A stretch of DNA of 30,989 nt from Oscillospiraceae bacterium (GCA_020025345.1 JAHHSH010000015.1:1-30989); one strand, 5' to 3'; positions 6,479-14,006 are shown, numbered from the stretch's first letter. The notes: generated by a model from the sequence alone, not told the origin. Numbers and translations: made by a program.

Positions 6479-7321
6479 ATGTATCGCATCGTAAACAAAA
6501 AAGCGCTCAAACCCACTGTGATTGCCTACGAAATCGAGGCACCCATGGTCGCCAAAAAGGCCCAGCCCGGTCAGTTCATCATCCTGCGTGTGGATGAGAA
6601 CGGTGAGCGTATCCCCATCACCATCCATGACTTTGATCGTGAAAAGGGTACCGTAACCATTATCGTCCAGACCGTCGGTGCCACCACCGAGAAGCTGAGT
6701 CACAAGCAGGCCGGCGAGTATCTGCAGGACTTCGTTGGTCCTCTTGGTCGTCCTACCGAGACCGAGGGCAAGAAGAAGGTCTGCGTGGTCGGCGGCGGTG
6801 TGGGCTGCGCTATTGCCTATCCCGTGCTGAAGAAGTTCCACGACTGTGGCGCTGAAGTACACGCCGTTGTGGGCTTCAAGAGCAAAGACGTGGTTATTCT
6901 TGAGGACGAGTTCCGCGCTGTTTCCAGCGTACTGAAGGTATGTACCGATGATGGTTCCTACGGCCAGAAGGGTCTTGTCACTGAGGCTCTGAAGCAACTG
7001 TTGGATGAAGGCAACAAGTATGATGAGATCTTTGCTATCGGCCCCATGGTCATGATGAAATTCGTCTGCAAGACCACAGAGCCCTACGGCATTCCCACCA
7101 CCGTTTCCATGAGCCCCATCATGGTGGATGGTACCGGCATGTGCGGCGGCTGCCGCCTGACCGTGGACGGAAAGACCAAGTTCGCCTGTGTGGATGGTCC
7201 CGACTTCGACGGCCACAAAGTGGACTGGGATCTGGCTGTTAAGCGCAACCAGATGTACCATGAGTTCGAAGTTCATAAGCACGAGGAAACTTGCAATCTG
7301 TTCAAGCAGGAGGTAAAGTAA
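6479..7321 (+). CDS. nfnA: NADH-dependent ferredoxin:NADP+ oxidoreductase, small subunit
   Basis: A 280-residue FAD/NAD-binding protein of the dihydroorotate dehydrogenase electron-transfer-subunit type. An N-terminal FAD-binding barrel is followed by a nucleotide-binding GGGVGC (residues 105-110). Near the C-terminus, MCGGC and a further cysteine (C222, C225, C237) bind a [2Fe-2S] cluster. In the NfnAB complex this subunit takes electrons from NADH while the large subunit carries the bifurcating FAD. The pair balances NADH, NADPH and ferredoxin in anaerobes. It is one base from nfnB, whose ribosome-binding site AGGAGG lies inside the end of this gene. It may also be annotated as a sulfide dehydrogenase subunit; the partner makes Nfn more likely. 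Confidence 0.92.
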   Translation: MYRIVNKKALKPTVIAYEIEAPMVAKKAQPGQFIILRVDENGERIPITIHDFDREKGTVTIIVQTVGATTEKLSHKQAGEYLQDFVGPLGRPTETEGKKKVCVVGGGVGCAIAYPVLKKFHDCGAEVHAVVGFKSKDVVILEDEFRAVSSVLKVCTDDGSYGQKGLVTEALKQLLDEGNKYDEIFAIGPMVMMKFVCKTTEPYGIPTTVSMSPIMVDGTGMCGGCRLTVDGKTKFACVDGPDFDGHKVDWDLAVKRNQMYHEFEVHKHEETCNLFKQEVK

Positions 7322-7322
7322 A

Positions 7323-8714
7323 ATGGCTAACATGAGTTTAAAGAAAAATCCGATGCCTTCTCAGGAGCCCAATGTCCGCAACAAGAACTTTCTGGAAGTT
7401 GCTCTGGGCTATACCGAGGAGCAGGCTCTGGACGAAGCTGCCCGCTGCCTGAACTGTAAGAATCATCCCTGCGTTAGCGGCTGCCCCGTGAACGTCAGAA
7501 TCCCCGAGTTCATCAAGAAGATCACCGAGAAGGACTACGAGGGTGCCTATCAGGTCATCCATCAGACCAGCTCCCTGCCTGCTGTCTGCGGCCGTGTCTG
7601 CCCTCAGGAGAGCCAGTGCGAGATGCACTGCGTCCGCGGTGTCAAGGGCGAGCCTGTCGGTATCGGCCGTCTGGAGCGCTTTGTGGCTGACTGGCACAAC
7701 GCCCACGCCACCGAAGCTCCCGCCGTTCCCGCCTCCAATGGCCACAAGGTGGCTGTGATCGGTTCCGGTCCTTCCGGTCTGACCTGCGCAGGCGATCTGG
7801 CCAAGAAGGGCTATGAGGTCACCGTGTTCGAGGCTCTGCATCTGGCCGGCGGCGTGCTGGTATATGGTATCCCCGAGTTCCGTCTGCCCAAGACCATCGT
7901 CCAGAAGGAAGTAGACGGTCTGAAGGCTATGGGCGTAAAGGTGGAGACCAACATGGTCATCGGCCGCGTCTGCTCCATCGACGAGCTGATGGAAGAGTAC
8001 GGCTTTGAAGCTGTGTTTATCGGCTCCGGCGCAGGTCTGCCCATGTTCATGAACATTCCCGGCGAGAACCTGAAGGGCGTTTATTCCGCCAACGAGTTCT
8101 TGACCCGTATCAACCTGATGAAGGCTTATCGTGAGGACAGCGATACTCCTATCATGGATCTCAAGGGCAAGAAAGTCGCCGTGGTCGGCGGCGGTAACGT
8201 GGCTATGGATGCTGCCCGCTGCTCCAAGCGTCTGGGTGCCGATGTGTATGTGGTGTATCGCCGCGGCATGGAGGAGCTGCCCGCACGTCGTGAAGAGGTT
8301 GAGCACGCCATTGAAGAGGGTGTCGTCTTCAAGACCCTCAATAACCCCGTCAAGATCAATGCCACCGAGGATGACTGCGTGGCCAGCATGACCTGCATTG
8401 AGATGGAGCTGGGTGAGCCGGATGCTTCCGGTCGTCGCCGCCCCGTTGCCAAAGAGGGCAGCGAGTTCGATCTGGATGTGGATGCTGTCATCATGTCTCT
8501 GGGTACTACGCCCAACCCCTTGATCAAGAGCACTACCAAGGGTCTGGAGGTCAACCGCAAGGGCGGTATCATCGTCAACGAGGATGGTCTGACCAGCCGC
8601 GATGGCGTGTATGCCGGCGGTGACGCCGTCACCGGTGCTGCTACTGTTATCAAGGCTATGGGTGCCGGTAAGCTGGGTGCCAAGTCCATTGATGAGTTCC
8701 TGAGCAAGAAGTAA
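7323..8714 (+). CDS. nfnB: NADH-dependent ferredoxin:NADP+ oxidoreductase, large subunit (GltD/GltA-like)
   Basis: A 463-residue flavoprotein of the glutamate synthase small-subunit family. Eight N-terminal cysteines (C42, C45, C50, C54 and C89, C93, C99, C103) bind two [4Fe-4S] clusters. Next come an FAD-binding IGSGPSG (146-152) and an NADP-binding VVGGGNVAMDAAR segment. With nfnA it forms the complex that reversibly couples reduced ferredoxin plus NADH to reduction of two NADP+. No glutamate synthase large subunit is nearby, which argues against a glutamate-forming role. The NTE-to-CTE length matches the family. Both genes use noticeably regular, highly expressed-looking codons (AAG, GGT, CGT), consistent with an abundant enzyme; that impression was not quantified. 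Confidence 0.93.
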   Translation: MANMSLKKNPMPSQEPNVRNKNFLEVALGYTEEQALDEAARCLNCKNHPCVSGCPVNVRIPEFIKKITEKDYEGAYQVIHQTSSLPAVCGRVCPQESQCEMHCVRGVKGEPVGIGRLERFVADWHNAHATEAPAVPASNGHKVAVIGSGPSGLTCAGDLAKKGYEVTVFEALHLAGGVLVYGIPEFRLPKTIVQKEVDGLKAMGVKVETNMVIGRVCSIDELMEEYGFEAVFIGSGAGLPMFMNIPGENLKGVYSANEFLTRINLMKAYREDSDTPIMDLKGKKVAVVGGGNVAMDAARCSKRLGADVYVVYRRGMEELPARREEVEHAIEEGVVFKTLNNPVKINATEDDCVASMTCIEMELGEPDASGRRRPVAKEGSEFDLDVDAVIMSLGTTPNPLIKSTTKGLEVNRKGGIIVNEDGLTSRDGVYAGGDAVTGAATVIKAMGAGKLGAKSIDEFLSKK

Positions 8715-8730
8715 TCTCATTTATTACATA

Positions 8731-8763
8731 AAGAGGACAGGTCGGTTGACCTGTCCTCTTTTT
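8731..8763 (+). terminator. Terminator of nfnAB
   Basis: A perfect 13-bp stem (8731-8743 with 8748-8760, loop GGTT) followed by T residues to 8763, 17 bp after the nfnB stop codon. Confidence 0.92.
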
Positions 8764-8810
8764 CATGCCACTGGAAAGGACACAGCGCTGTTGTCTTTTT
8801 CAGAATTCTA

Positions 8811-8866
8811 TTGACAACTATATAGCCAACCTGCTATAATCCGATATATAGCAGGTTGGCTATATA
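8811..8866 (+). promoter_or_regulatory. sdpRI promoter with a double palindromic operator
   Basis: The promoter is TTGACA (8811-8816), an 18-bp spacer and TATAAT (8835-8840). Two 20-bp arms, 8819-8838 and 8847-8866, are perfect reverse complements of each other across an 8-bp centre. Each arm is itself a palindrome of the form TATAGC-N6-GCTATA. The first site fills the spacer and overlaps the -10, and the second covers the transcription start region. This is the arrangement expected for a dimeric ArsR-family repressor acting on its own promoter, and the adjacent gene encodes such a protein. Binding itself is inference. Confidence 0.85.
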
Positions 8867-8884
8867 CTAGAGAGGAGCCTTGAT

Positions 8885-9181
8885 ATGAATGATGATTTTT
8901 TTCGGGCGCTTTCAAATCCTTACCGCAGAGAAATTATTAAGCTTCTCAAATGGAAAAGTATGAGCGTCGGTGAAATTGTGGAAAAATTTGATATTGCACA
9001 GCCAACTATTTCCCGGCATTTAGATGTGTTAAAGAAGGCGGAAATCGTAACTTCCGAACGCAGAGGGAACCAAATTATCTATTCCTTGAATTTATCAACC
9101 GTGCAGGAAATGATGCTATTTATGTCTGCACTATTTGAGCGTAAAGATATGAAAGGTGGCGTCCCAATTGAGTGTGAATAA
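8885..9181 (+). CDS. sdpR: ArsR-family repressor, SdpR-like
   Basis: A 98-residue winged helix protein with the ArsR pattern: FFRALSNPYRREIIKLLK, then VGEIVEKFDIAQPTISRHLDVLKKAEIV as the helix-turn-helix and recognition helix, then RRGNQIIYSLN as the wing. It lacks the metal-binding cysteines of ArsR/SmtB sensors. Together with the SdpI-type gene overlapping its end, this matches the Bacillus sdpRI autorepressor/immunity pair, in which membrane SdpI bound to toxin sequesters SdpR. The ATG follows GAGAGGAGCC. The promoter carries two palindromic sites, see that entry. The gene is visibly AT-rich compared with its neighbours. Confidence 0.87.
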   Translation: MNDDFFRALSNPYRREIIKLLKWKSMSVGEIVEKFDIAQPTISRHLDVLKKAEIVTSERRGNQIIYSLNLSTVQEMMLFMSALFERKDMKGGVPIECE

Positions 9182-9776
9182 GCCCAAACTTATTATTGGC
9201 CTTCTCTCATTACTGGCCCTAGTTCTATCTCTCATCTTACAAAATGATATGGCATCCTTTTTGGCAGTAGCTACATGTGCGCTGATCGCAATTATTGTTT
9301 TATACAAATATTTACCACAGCTTTCAAATATTTCCAAGGATAATCCAAAAGCAAAAACACTTCGTGCTATAACTGTTTTCAATAGTATTCTCTTCTTTGG
9401 TGTCGTAATTTTTGCAGTCCTTAACCAAAAAGGAATGGTCAATTTATCCGATGAGCAATCAAGCTGGCTCCTTGCCGGGCTCTTTGCTTTGATCATCATT
9501 GGTCTTGGAAACGCAGCGCCTAAGATCCCCTTTAATCGCTATACCGGACTTCGATTACCTTGGACAGTAAGAGACGAGGAAACCTGGATTGTTGCTCATC
9601 GTATTCTTGGATATGTTTCTTTTCCCTGTGGTCTGTTATGTTTTGCTGGCATCGGAACTCTTGAATCTACCGTACATATCTCGCTGACAATGTTCTTTAT
9701 ATGGATACTGATCCCAGCAGTATTGTCCTTTCTTTTTTTCTACAAAAAGTGGCATCCTAAAAATGGCCATTCCTAA
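9168..9776 (+). CDS. sdpI: SdpI-family membrane protein (immunity/signal transduction type)
   Basis: About 202 residues with several hydrophobic membrane segments. The SdpI signature is seen near the middle as NAAPKIPFNRYTGLRLPWT followed by an (E)ETWIVAHR segment. In Bacillus subtilis SdpI protects against the SdpC peptide toxin and titrates SdpR at the membrane. Here the partner regulator is present but no sdpABC toxin genes are in the window, so it may confer immunity to toxins of neighbours or serve another envelope function. The start is uncertain: candidates are GTG 9156, TTG 9168 and GTG 9174. I prefer 9168 because AAAGGTGG (9152-9159) is 8 nt upstream. The gene overlaps sdpR by 14 bp, suggesting translational coupling. 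Confidence 0.85.
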   Translation: MSVNKPKLIIGLLSLLALVLSLILQNDMASFLAVATCALIAIIVLYKYLPQLSNISKDNPKAKTLRAITVFNSILFFGVVIFAVLNQKGMVNLSDEQSSWLLAGLFALIIIGLGNAAPKIPFNRYTGLRLPWTVRDEETWIVAHRILGYVSFPCGLLCFAGIGTLESTVHISLTMFFIWILIPAVLSFLFFYKKWHPKNGHS

Positions 9777-9787
9777 AATATATCATC

Positions 9788-9824
9788 CACCGTGTATGGT
9801 TTATCACCGTACACGGTGATTTTT
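9788..9824 (+). terminator. Terminator of sdpRI
   Basis: A 9-bp stem CACCGTGTA (9788-9796) with TACACGGTG (9810-9818), followed by a short T-run (9820-9824), 12 bp after the sdpI stop. Confidence 0.8.
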
Positions 9825-10001
9825 CTATGTTTAAGTTAACTTCTTTTCGGCAAAGATCTTTCTATGTTTCTGCCTTTATGAGATAGAAACCAGAATACCC
9901 ATTCCATATTGTCGGGCGGGTATTCGGGAAAACCAGCAACGTGCGACCAACATCCCACACACTTTCTCCTATGATAAGTATACAACTCCATATAATAGGA
10001 C
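9825..10001. other. Gene-free AT-rich spacer after sdpRI
   Basis: No credible reading frame or RNA gene is seen here. The one structure noticed is an 8-bp inverted repeat, GAATACCC (9893-9900) with GGGTATTC (9918-9925). It has no T-run and no known partner. The low GC continues the composition of the sdpRI pair, so this may be the tail of a horizontally acquired segment. Confidence 0.5.
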
Positions 10002-10037
10002 AAAAAAGAGCGACTGTGTCAAAACACAGCCGCTCTT
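10002..10037 (-). terminator. Terminator of the second radical SAM gene
   Basis: On the minus strand a stem of 7 plus 6 bp with one mismatch (10006-10019 with 10024-10037, loop CAAA) is followed by six T residues. It lies about 80 bp after the radical SAM stop codon. Confidence 0.88.
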
Positions 10038-10119
10038 AATAAGGCCAAAGCTAATCACACAGGAGTTCAAATTACACTTCTCTAAAAAGTTCCCGGCTCA
10101 TATTCGCTTTCTATTTTAA

Positions 10120-11007
10120 TCAAAAGTCGATATTACCCTCGATCACATGGAGATCATAGGGCTCAAAGACCACATGGCGGTATTTATCCACATCCATCAC
10201 CACACCAGTCCAATCGGAATGGATCTCGCCGGTCTGCTTGATGAGGATATCATAGAGGATGTCGTAGGTCACGCCGTCCTCCCCCTTCTCCACGATCGTG
10301 GAATAGGGCAGCGTCTTATGGTAGGTCATATGGAGGCCCTTGTACTCAAAGTGGAAGCCGTTACGCATACGGCAGCCGTCCAATCCCTTGTAATTGAACT
10401 GCTTCTTCAGATCCTGCAGGATCTTGTCATTCTCCTGCTCGTACAGGTTCTCCGGCGTCGTCTCCGTGTAGTCATAACGGAACTGGATGGGGATATTGTA
10501 GGGCAGGAAACGCTGCACATACTTCTCCAGATCCTTTGCCGGATAGTTGCGATACAGCACGCAGTTGATGCGCTTGGGACAGGCAATCTGGGCAATGATC
10601 TCATCGGGAGACTCCTCCACATACTTGACCAGATGACGGGAGATGTTCATACAGGTGATCTTGTCCTTGTTGCGACGAGTGAACTCCAGCATTTCCTCGG
10701 CGTTGTGCTGCTTCTGCACAGGGAATGTGGTATTGACGTAGATCTTATGGGTGGAGGGGATCGCATCCAGCATCCGCTGCAAGGACTCCAAATTAGCCAA
10801 AGGCTCTCCTCCGGTAAAAACAAAGTCGCAGTACGGGGTAATTTCATCCATCACATGGATGCTCTCCAGAATCTTCTCCAGAGAGAAGCTGCTGCAATCT
10901 GCGTACTCCTGTTTATTGATGCAGAAGGGGCAATGGTTGCCACAGTCGTAAGGCACAAAAACTGTGACAGTCGCGCCGCCTTCTCGCGTTTTATAAGGGT
11001 TACTCAT
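10120..11007 (-). CDS. Radical SAM protein, MoaA-like, unknown substrate
   Basis: A 295-residue enzyme with a canonical CX3CX2C cluster motif (C22, C26, C29 in DCGNHCPFC) and the SAM-binding FTGGEP (64-69). The rest has no auxiliary-cluster SPASM cysteine array. Late cysteines are few (for example the C in DGCRMRN), so one [4Fe-4S] cluster is likely. The overall layout resembles activating-enzyme or MoaA-like proteins, but no partner glycyl-radical enzyme, peptide precursor or cofactor gene is nearby. It has its own promoter and terminator, so it is a single-gene unit. The ribosome-binding site is weak (GGAAGG about 14 nt upstream). I cannot name the reaction. Confidence 0.85.
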   Translation of the reverse strand: MSNPYKTREGGATVTVFVPYDCGNHCPFCINKQEYADCSSFSLEKILESIHVMDEITPYCDFVFTGGEPLANLESLQRMLDAIPSTHKIYVNTTFPVQKQHNAEEMLEFTRRNKDKITCMNISRHLVKYVEESPDEIIAQIACPKRINCVLYRNYPAKDLEKYVQRFLPYNIPIQFRYDYTETTPENLYEQENDKILQDLKKQFNYKGLDGCRMRNGFHFEYKGLHMTYHKTLPYSTIVEKGEDGVTYDILYDILIKQTGEIHSDWTGVVMDVDKYRHVVFEPYDLHVIEGNIDF

Positions 11008-11045
11008 GGTATATCAACCAACCTTCCAATAATTGTCCAAAGTTT

Positions 11046-11074
11046 ATTTTATTACAATTCACGAAAAATTGCAA
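11046..11074 (-). promoter_or_regulatory. Promoter of the second radical SAM gene
   Basis: Minus-strand TTGCAA (11069-11074), a 17-bp spacer and TAAAAT (11046-11051), with the ATG about 40 nt downstream. Confidence 0.72.
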
Positions 11075-11155
11075 GGAAAACACGTGAAAAAAGGTCGTTT
11101 TATTATTCACAAGCAACTATGGTTTTTACCTGCTTTCCTTGCCGGAACATCGATT

Positions 11156-11689
11156 TCAGCTGCGAAGTTCCTCCCGAATTTTTTGAAATGCTGTCTCCTC
11201 TCCTTCTTCCTTCAGCAAAAGGAGCCACCGCTCAATGAGATCACTGGTCTCCGGGTGGATGAGGATATGCCCCTTGGATCTCTGAAAATAGTCATAAGCA
11301 GAGCTGTCCGTATACTTCTCCCCTTGATAGATCCGACAGGCTGCAATACGGTCGCAAAACATCTCCGCCACATATTTTTTCGGCATCTTGCAGCCGCCCA
11401 TATAAACTTCGCCTTCGGGGCCAATACAGTAGTCGATCCAGTATTCGAAGTGGTGGCGATTGCGTCCCTTATGGTGGAGCCAGGACATGCTCACCCCATT
11501 GGTCAAACGCTCCTGATCATTGGGACTGCGGTAGCCTTGGTAGTATTTGCAGCTGCGCCAAAACTCTGTGGGACTGTACTTACTCAAATCATGGGTCAAC
11601 CCCTGCCAGATCAGCCCCAGGCGGAAACAATAACGCCGCACCAGGCGGCGATGACGATTTACGGTATGTAGATGGGCACGAATTTGCAT
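11156..11689 (-). CDS. DUF5662 family protein
   Basis: A 177-residue cytosolic protein with the features I associate with DUF5662: LTHDLSKYSPTEFW in the first third, then WLHHKGRNRHHFEYW, both rich in His, Asp and Glu, which suggests a metal site. No function is established for the family. I use the ATG at 11689 because AGGAGG lies 7 nt upstream; the open frame extends to 11767 but those codons cover a TATAAT at 11718-11723 that looks like this gene's -10. A clear -35 is lacking. The gene lies between the second radical SAM gene and the SASP gene, on the same strand as both, but the SASP terminator separates it from the latter. Confidence 0.8.
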   Translation of the reverse strand: MQIRAHLHTVNRHRRLVRRYCFRLGLIWQGLTHDLSKYSPTEFWRSCKYYQGYRSPNDQERLTNGVSMSWLHHKGRNRHHFEYWIDYCIGPEGEVYMGGCKMPKKYVAEMFCDRIAACRIYQGEKYTDSSAYDYFQRSKGHILIHPETSDLIERWLLLLKEEGEETAFQKIREELRS

Positions 11690-11785
11690 AGTCGGCCTCC
11701 TGTACGCATGATAGCTTATTATAGCACATTCCCAATAAAAAGCCCAGCAGAAATGGAAAACTGCCATATGACCTCGTCCGGATAA

Positions 11786-11822
11786 AGAGAAAAGCTCCGT
11801 CTGTTCGACGGAGCTTTTCTCT
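11786..11822 (-). terminator. Terminator of the SASP gene
   Basis: A perfect 16-bp stem (11786-11801 with 11807-11822, 5-nt loop) with GCTCCGTC at its core and AGAGAAAA/TTTTCTCT at its base, 14 bp after the SASP stop codon. The T content sits inside the stem rather than in a long tail. Confidence 0.85.
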
Positions 11823-11836
11823 CGTAGTTGAGAAGG

Positions 11837-12037
11837 TTACTGCTTCTTCTCGTAGGACTCGATCATCTTCTTGACCATCTGGCCGCCGACACTGCCGGCC
11901 TCACGGGAGGTCAGGTCGCCGTTGTAACCCTTTTTCAGGTCAACGCCCACCTCGTTGGCAGCTTCCATCTTGAACTTATCCATGGCCTCGCGAGCCTCGG
12001 GAACAACCAGCTTATTCTTGTTACTCTTGTTAGACAT
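11837..12037 (-). CDS. Small acid-soluble spore protein, alpha/beta type
   Basis: A 66-residue protein with both conserved SASP blocks: KFKMEAANEVGVDL (21-34), which contains the region cut by the germination protease GPR, and GDLTSREAGSVGGQMVKKMIE (40-60). Alpha/beta SASPs coat and protect DNA in the spore core. The gene shows that the organism carries sporulation genes. AAAGGAG precedes the ATG. Upstream is a sequence fitting a forespore sigma-G promoter, see that entry. Strong own terminator, so it is a single-gene unit as usual for ssp genes. Confidence 0.95.
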   Translation of the reverse strand: MSNKSNKNKLVVPEAREAMDKFKMEAANEVGVDLKKGYNGDLTSREAGSVGGQMVKKMIESYEKKQ

Positions 12038-12088
12038 AATTTTTTCTCCTTTTCAAACTTTGTTTCGCCGGATTGGGTATCGCAAGTG

Positions 12089-12117
12089 TAGTTTGACTCG
12101 AAAAGGAGAAAATATTC
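12089..12117 (-). promoter_or_regulatory. Candidate forespore (sigma-G type) promoter of the SASP gene
   Basis: Minus-strand GAATA (12113-12117), a 17-bp gap and CAAACTA (12089-12095). The known sigma-G pattern is roughly GHATR, 17-18 bp, CATNNTA, so this fits with one mismatch. No sigma-A promoter is apparent in the same stretch. The assignment rests on the match and on ssp genes elsewhere being sigma-G dependent. Confidence 0.55.
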
Positions 12118-12168
12118 TTTTTTCACTGCCGGTAAAATTTACCCATATCTTAATACTGCAAACAAGCG

Positions 12169-12208
12169 CAAAAAGGAGCTTTGCAGTTAACGACTGCAAA
12201 GCTCCTTT
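12169..12208 (-). terminator. Terminator of the nag/HexNAc operon
   Basis: A perfect 16-bp stem (12172-12187 with 12193-12208, loop TAACG), 17 bp after the nagA stop, with T residues following on the minus strand. It closes the long leftward operon. Confidence 0.88.
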
Positions 12209-12225
12209 GGATCACTCTTTTTCTT

Positions 12226-13347
12226 TTACAGGCAAACGCCGCCCATATACACGGCCTTGCGCTGCAAATCAGCATCGCACACCACAAAGTCAGCCAGCTT
12301 GCCGACCTCGATGGAGCCGATCTCCGTATCACGGTGCAGCTGGCGAGCCGGAATGATCGTGGCGGCACGAATGGCCTCCTCACGGCTGATACCAAAGCTC
12401 ACCACATTGCGCATGCAGGTATACAGGTCTGCCACGCTGCCAGCAATGGTGCCGTCGGCCAGACGACCGATATTGTCCTTCAAGAACATATCCTGGCCAC
12501 CAAATTCGTACTTGCCGTCCGGCATACCGGTGCAGCGCAGTGCATCGGAGATGAGGCAGATCCGGCCGGGGAACAGACGGAAAGCCATGCGGATGGCGCT
12601 GGGATGGACGTGCTGGCCATCGCAGATCAGCTCTGCCGTCACGTTCTCATTCTCAGATGCTGCACCAATCACACCGGGCTTACGGTGGTGAATGGAAGGC
12701 ATGGCGTTATAGAGATGGGTCAGATGGGTGGCACCGGCCTCAAAGACAGCCTTTGCCTCCTCATAATTGGCGTCCGTATGTGCCACAGATACCGTGCACA
12801 GCTTAGAGGCCTTTTCGGTAAACTCGACACTGCCGGGCAGTTCCGGGGCCAAGTCTACAATACGAATCAGACCTTCGCTGTTGTCATACAGCTTCTTAAA
12901 GGCATCAAAATCGGGATTGCGCAGATAAGCGCCGTTCTGTGCGCCCTTTTTCTTTTCGCAGAAGAAGGGGCCTTCCATCTCGATACCCATGAGCCGGGCG
13001 CAGCCGGCGGGCTGCTCACGGTGCAGGCGCACAGCCGTTGCAAAGGCCTTATCCAGCACCTCATAGGGCAGGGTCATATTGGCCGGAGCAAAAGACGTAA
13101 CACCCTTGCTGGCCAGAAATTTTGCCATCTTCACAAGGCCATCATAGTCGCCGTCAGAGAAATCGGCACCGGAGTTGCCGTGGTTATGGACATCGATCAG
13201 ACCGGGGATCACATGCGCCCCCTCCAGATCCACACCGTCCTCAGCGGGAACCGTGGTCAAAATCTCGGTAAAGCGGCCATCCTCCACACGGAAGCTGCCG
13301 TGGACGAAGGTATCGCCTTGAAAAATCATTGCGTTTTTAAAAAGCAT
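12226..13347 (-). CDS. nagA: N-acetylglucosamine-6-phosphate deacetylase
   Basis: A 373-residue amidohydrolase that would remove acetate from GlcNAc-6-P to give glucosamine-6-P for NagB. Seen in the sequence: VIPGLIDVHNHG metal-binding motif near residue 50, EMEGPFF in the middle, HLYNAMPS and a late DFVVCDADLQ strand. Length is typical. I take ATG 13347 as start because GAGG lies 8 nt upstream; the in-frame GTG at 13356 overlaps that site. It is the last gene of the operon, 27 bp after the CBM9-like gene. It needs a 6-phosphate, whereas the operon's kinase family makes the 1-phosphate, so a mutase elsewhere must connect them. Confidence 0.95.
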   Translation of the reverse strand: MLFKNAMIFQGDTFVHGSFRVEDGRFTEILTTVPAEDGVDLEGAHVIPGLIDVHNHGNSGADFSDGDYDGLVKMAKFLASKGVTSFAPANMTLPYEVLDKAFATAVRLHREQPAGCARLMGIEMEGPFFCEKKKGAQNGAYLRNPDFDAFKKLYDNSEGLIRIVDLAPELPGSVEFTEKASKLCTVSVAHTDANYEEAKAVFEAGATHLTHLYNAMPSIHHRKPGVIGAASENENVTAELICDGQHVHPSAIRMAFRLFPGRICLISDALRCTGMPDGKYEFGGQDMFLKDNIGRLADGTIAGSVADLYTCMRNVVSFGISREEAIRAATIIPARQLHRDTEIGSIEVGKLADFVVCDADLQRKAVYMGGVCL

Positions 13348-13374
13348 GGGTTTCACCTCAAAATCATTGTTGAC

Positions 13375-13977
13375 TCAGTCAAATTCCAGCACGCCGAAAT
13401 CACAGTGGCGGTGGAAATCCGGCGTCTCGGAGGTCACAGGATTCCAAGAAAGGAAGTGGGGATGCACCGTGCAGTCGCCGCACTTAAAGGCATTGGCCCG
13501 TATCCGGGTTCCCTTCTCCCAGTGAAAACCGGGGAAGAAAATCTGCACCAGCGACAGCGGGATCTGATAATAGAGCTCCCAGCCGCCCTCTGTCCGTTCA
13601 GAGTGGACAGCCAGCTGTTCCTCCATCTTTTTAGGTACTACCTGCACCGAATTTTTCCGGCCCAGACCGAAGCCAAAATGGACGCAGCCATTGGGGTTGA
13701 TCTCCACATTAAAGTACCGCTCGTCCCCTTCCTGCGGGGCAAAGAAGAACTCCATGCAGCTGTCCTCGCACACCTGCTGCAAATAGCCGGCGTGGGTGGC
13801 ACGGATCTCCTTTTCCCATGCGCGCTGATGGACATAGAGATTGTCTGCGTCATAGCACAGCTGCTGGATCATGCGGATGCCCACATCCTCATGCCACAGC
13901 ACACAATCCACCGGCATGACGGGAATTTTTTCCCATTCCGGCGTGCCGGTGACGGGTAAGACGGTATAGTTTTTCAC
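13375..13977 (-). CDS. CBM9-like (carbohydrate-binding family 9-like) cytosolic protein
   Basis: A 200-residue protein without signal peptide or membrane segment. The strand-rich sequence with VLWHEDVGIRMIQQLCYDADNL near the front, a FFAPQEGDERYFNVEINPNG block in the middle and a late GTRIRANAFKCGD segment resembles the CBM9-like/DOMON beta-sandwich. Such domains bind sugars or haem, and usually sit in secreted enzymes. A short intracellular stand-alone version between nagB and nagA is unusual. It may bind, sense or process an intermediate of amino-sugar breakdown, which is inference from position only. The GTG start follows AGGAGG by 7 nt. It is 29 bp after nagB and 27 bp before nagA, so all three are co-transcribed. 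Confidence 0.72.
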   Translation of the reverse strand: MKNYTVLPVTGTPEWEKIPVMPVDCVLWHEDVGIRMIQQLCYDADNLYVHQRAWEKEIRATHAGYLQQVCEDSCMEFFFAPQEGDERYFNVEINPNGCVHFGFGLGRKNSVQVVPKKMEEQLAVHSERTEGGWELYYQIPLSLVQIFFPGFHWEKGTRIRANAFKCGDCTVHPHFLSWNPVTSETPDFHRHCDFGVLEFD

Positions 13978-14006
13978 ACTTTTCCCTCCTGCGGCGCTTT
14001 GACTGC

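Noticed and set aside
7323..8714. Glutamate synthase small subunit (GltD).
   Set aside because: No large glutamate synthase subunit is present, and the gene is coupled to an NfnA-type electron-transfer subunit.
11071..11142. Inverted repeat GCAAGGAAA / TTTCCTTGC around the upstream region of the second radical SAM gene.
   Set aside because: Only 9 bp with a 54-bp gap and one arm overlapping the -35 region. Too weak to call an operator or terminator.
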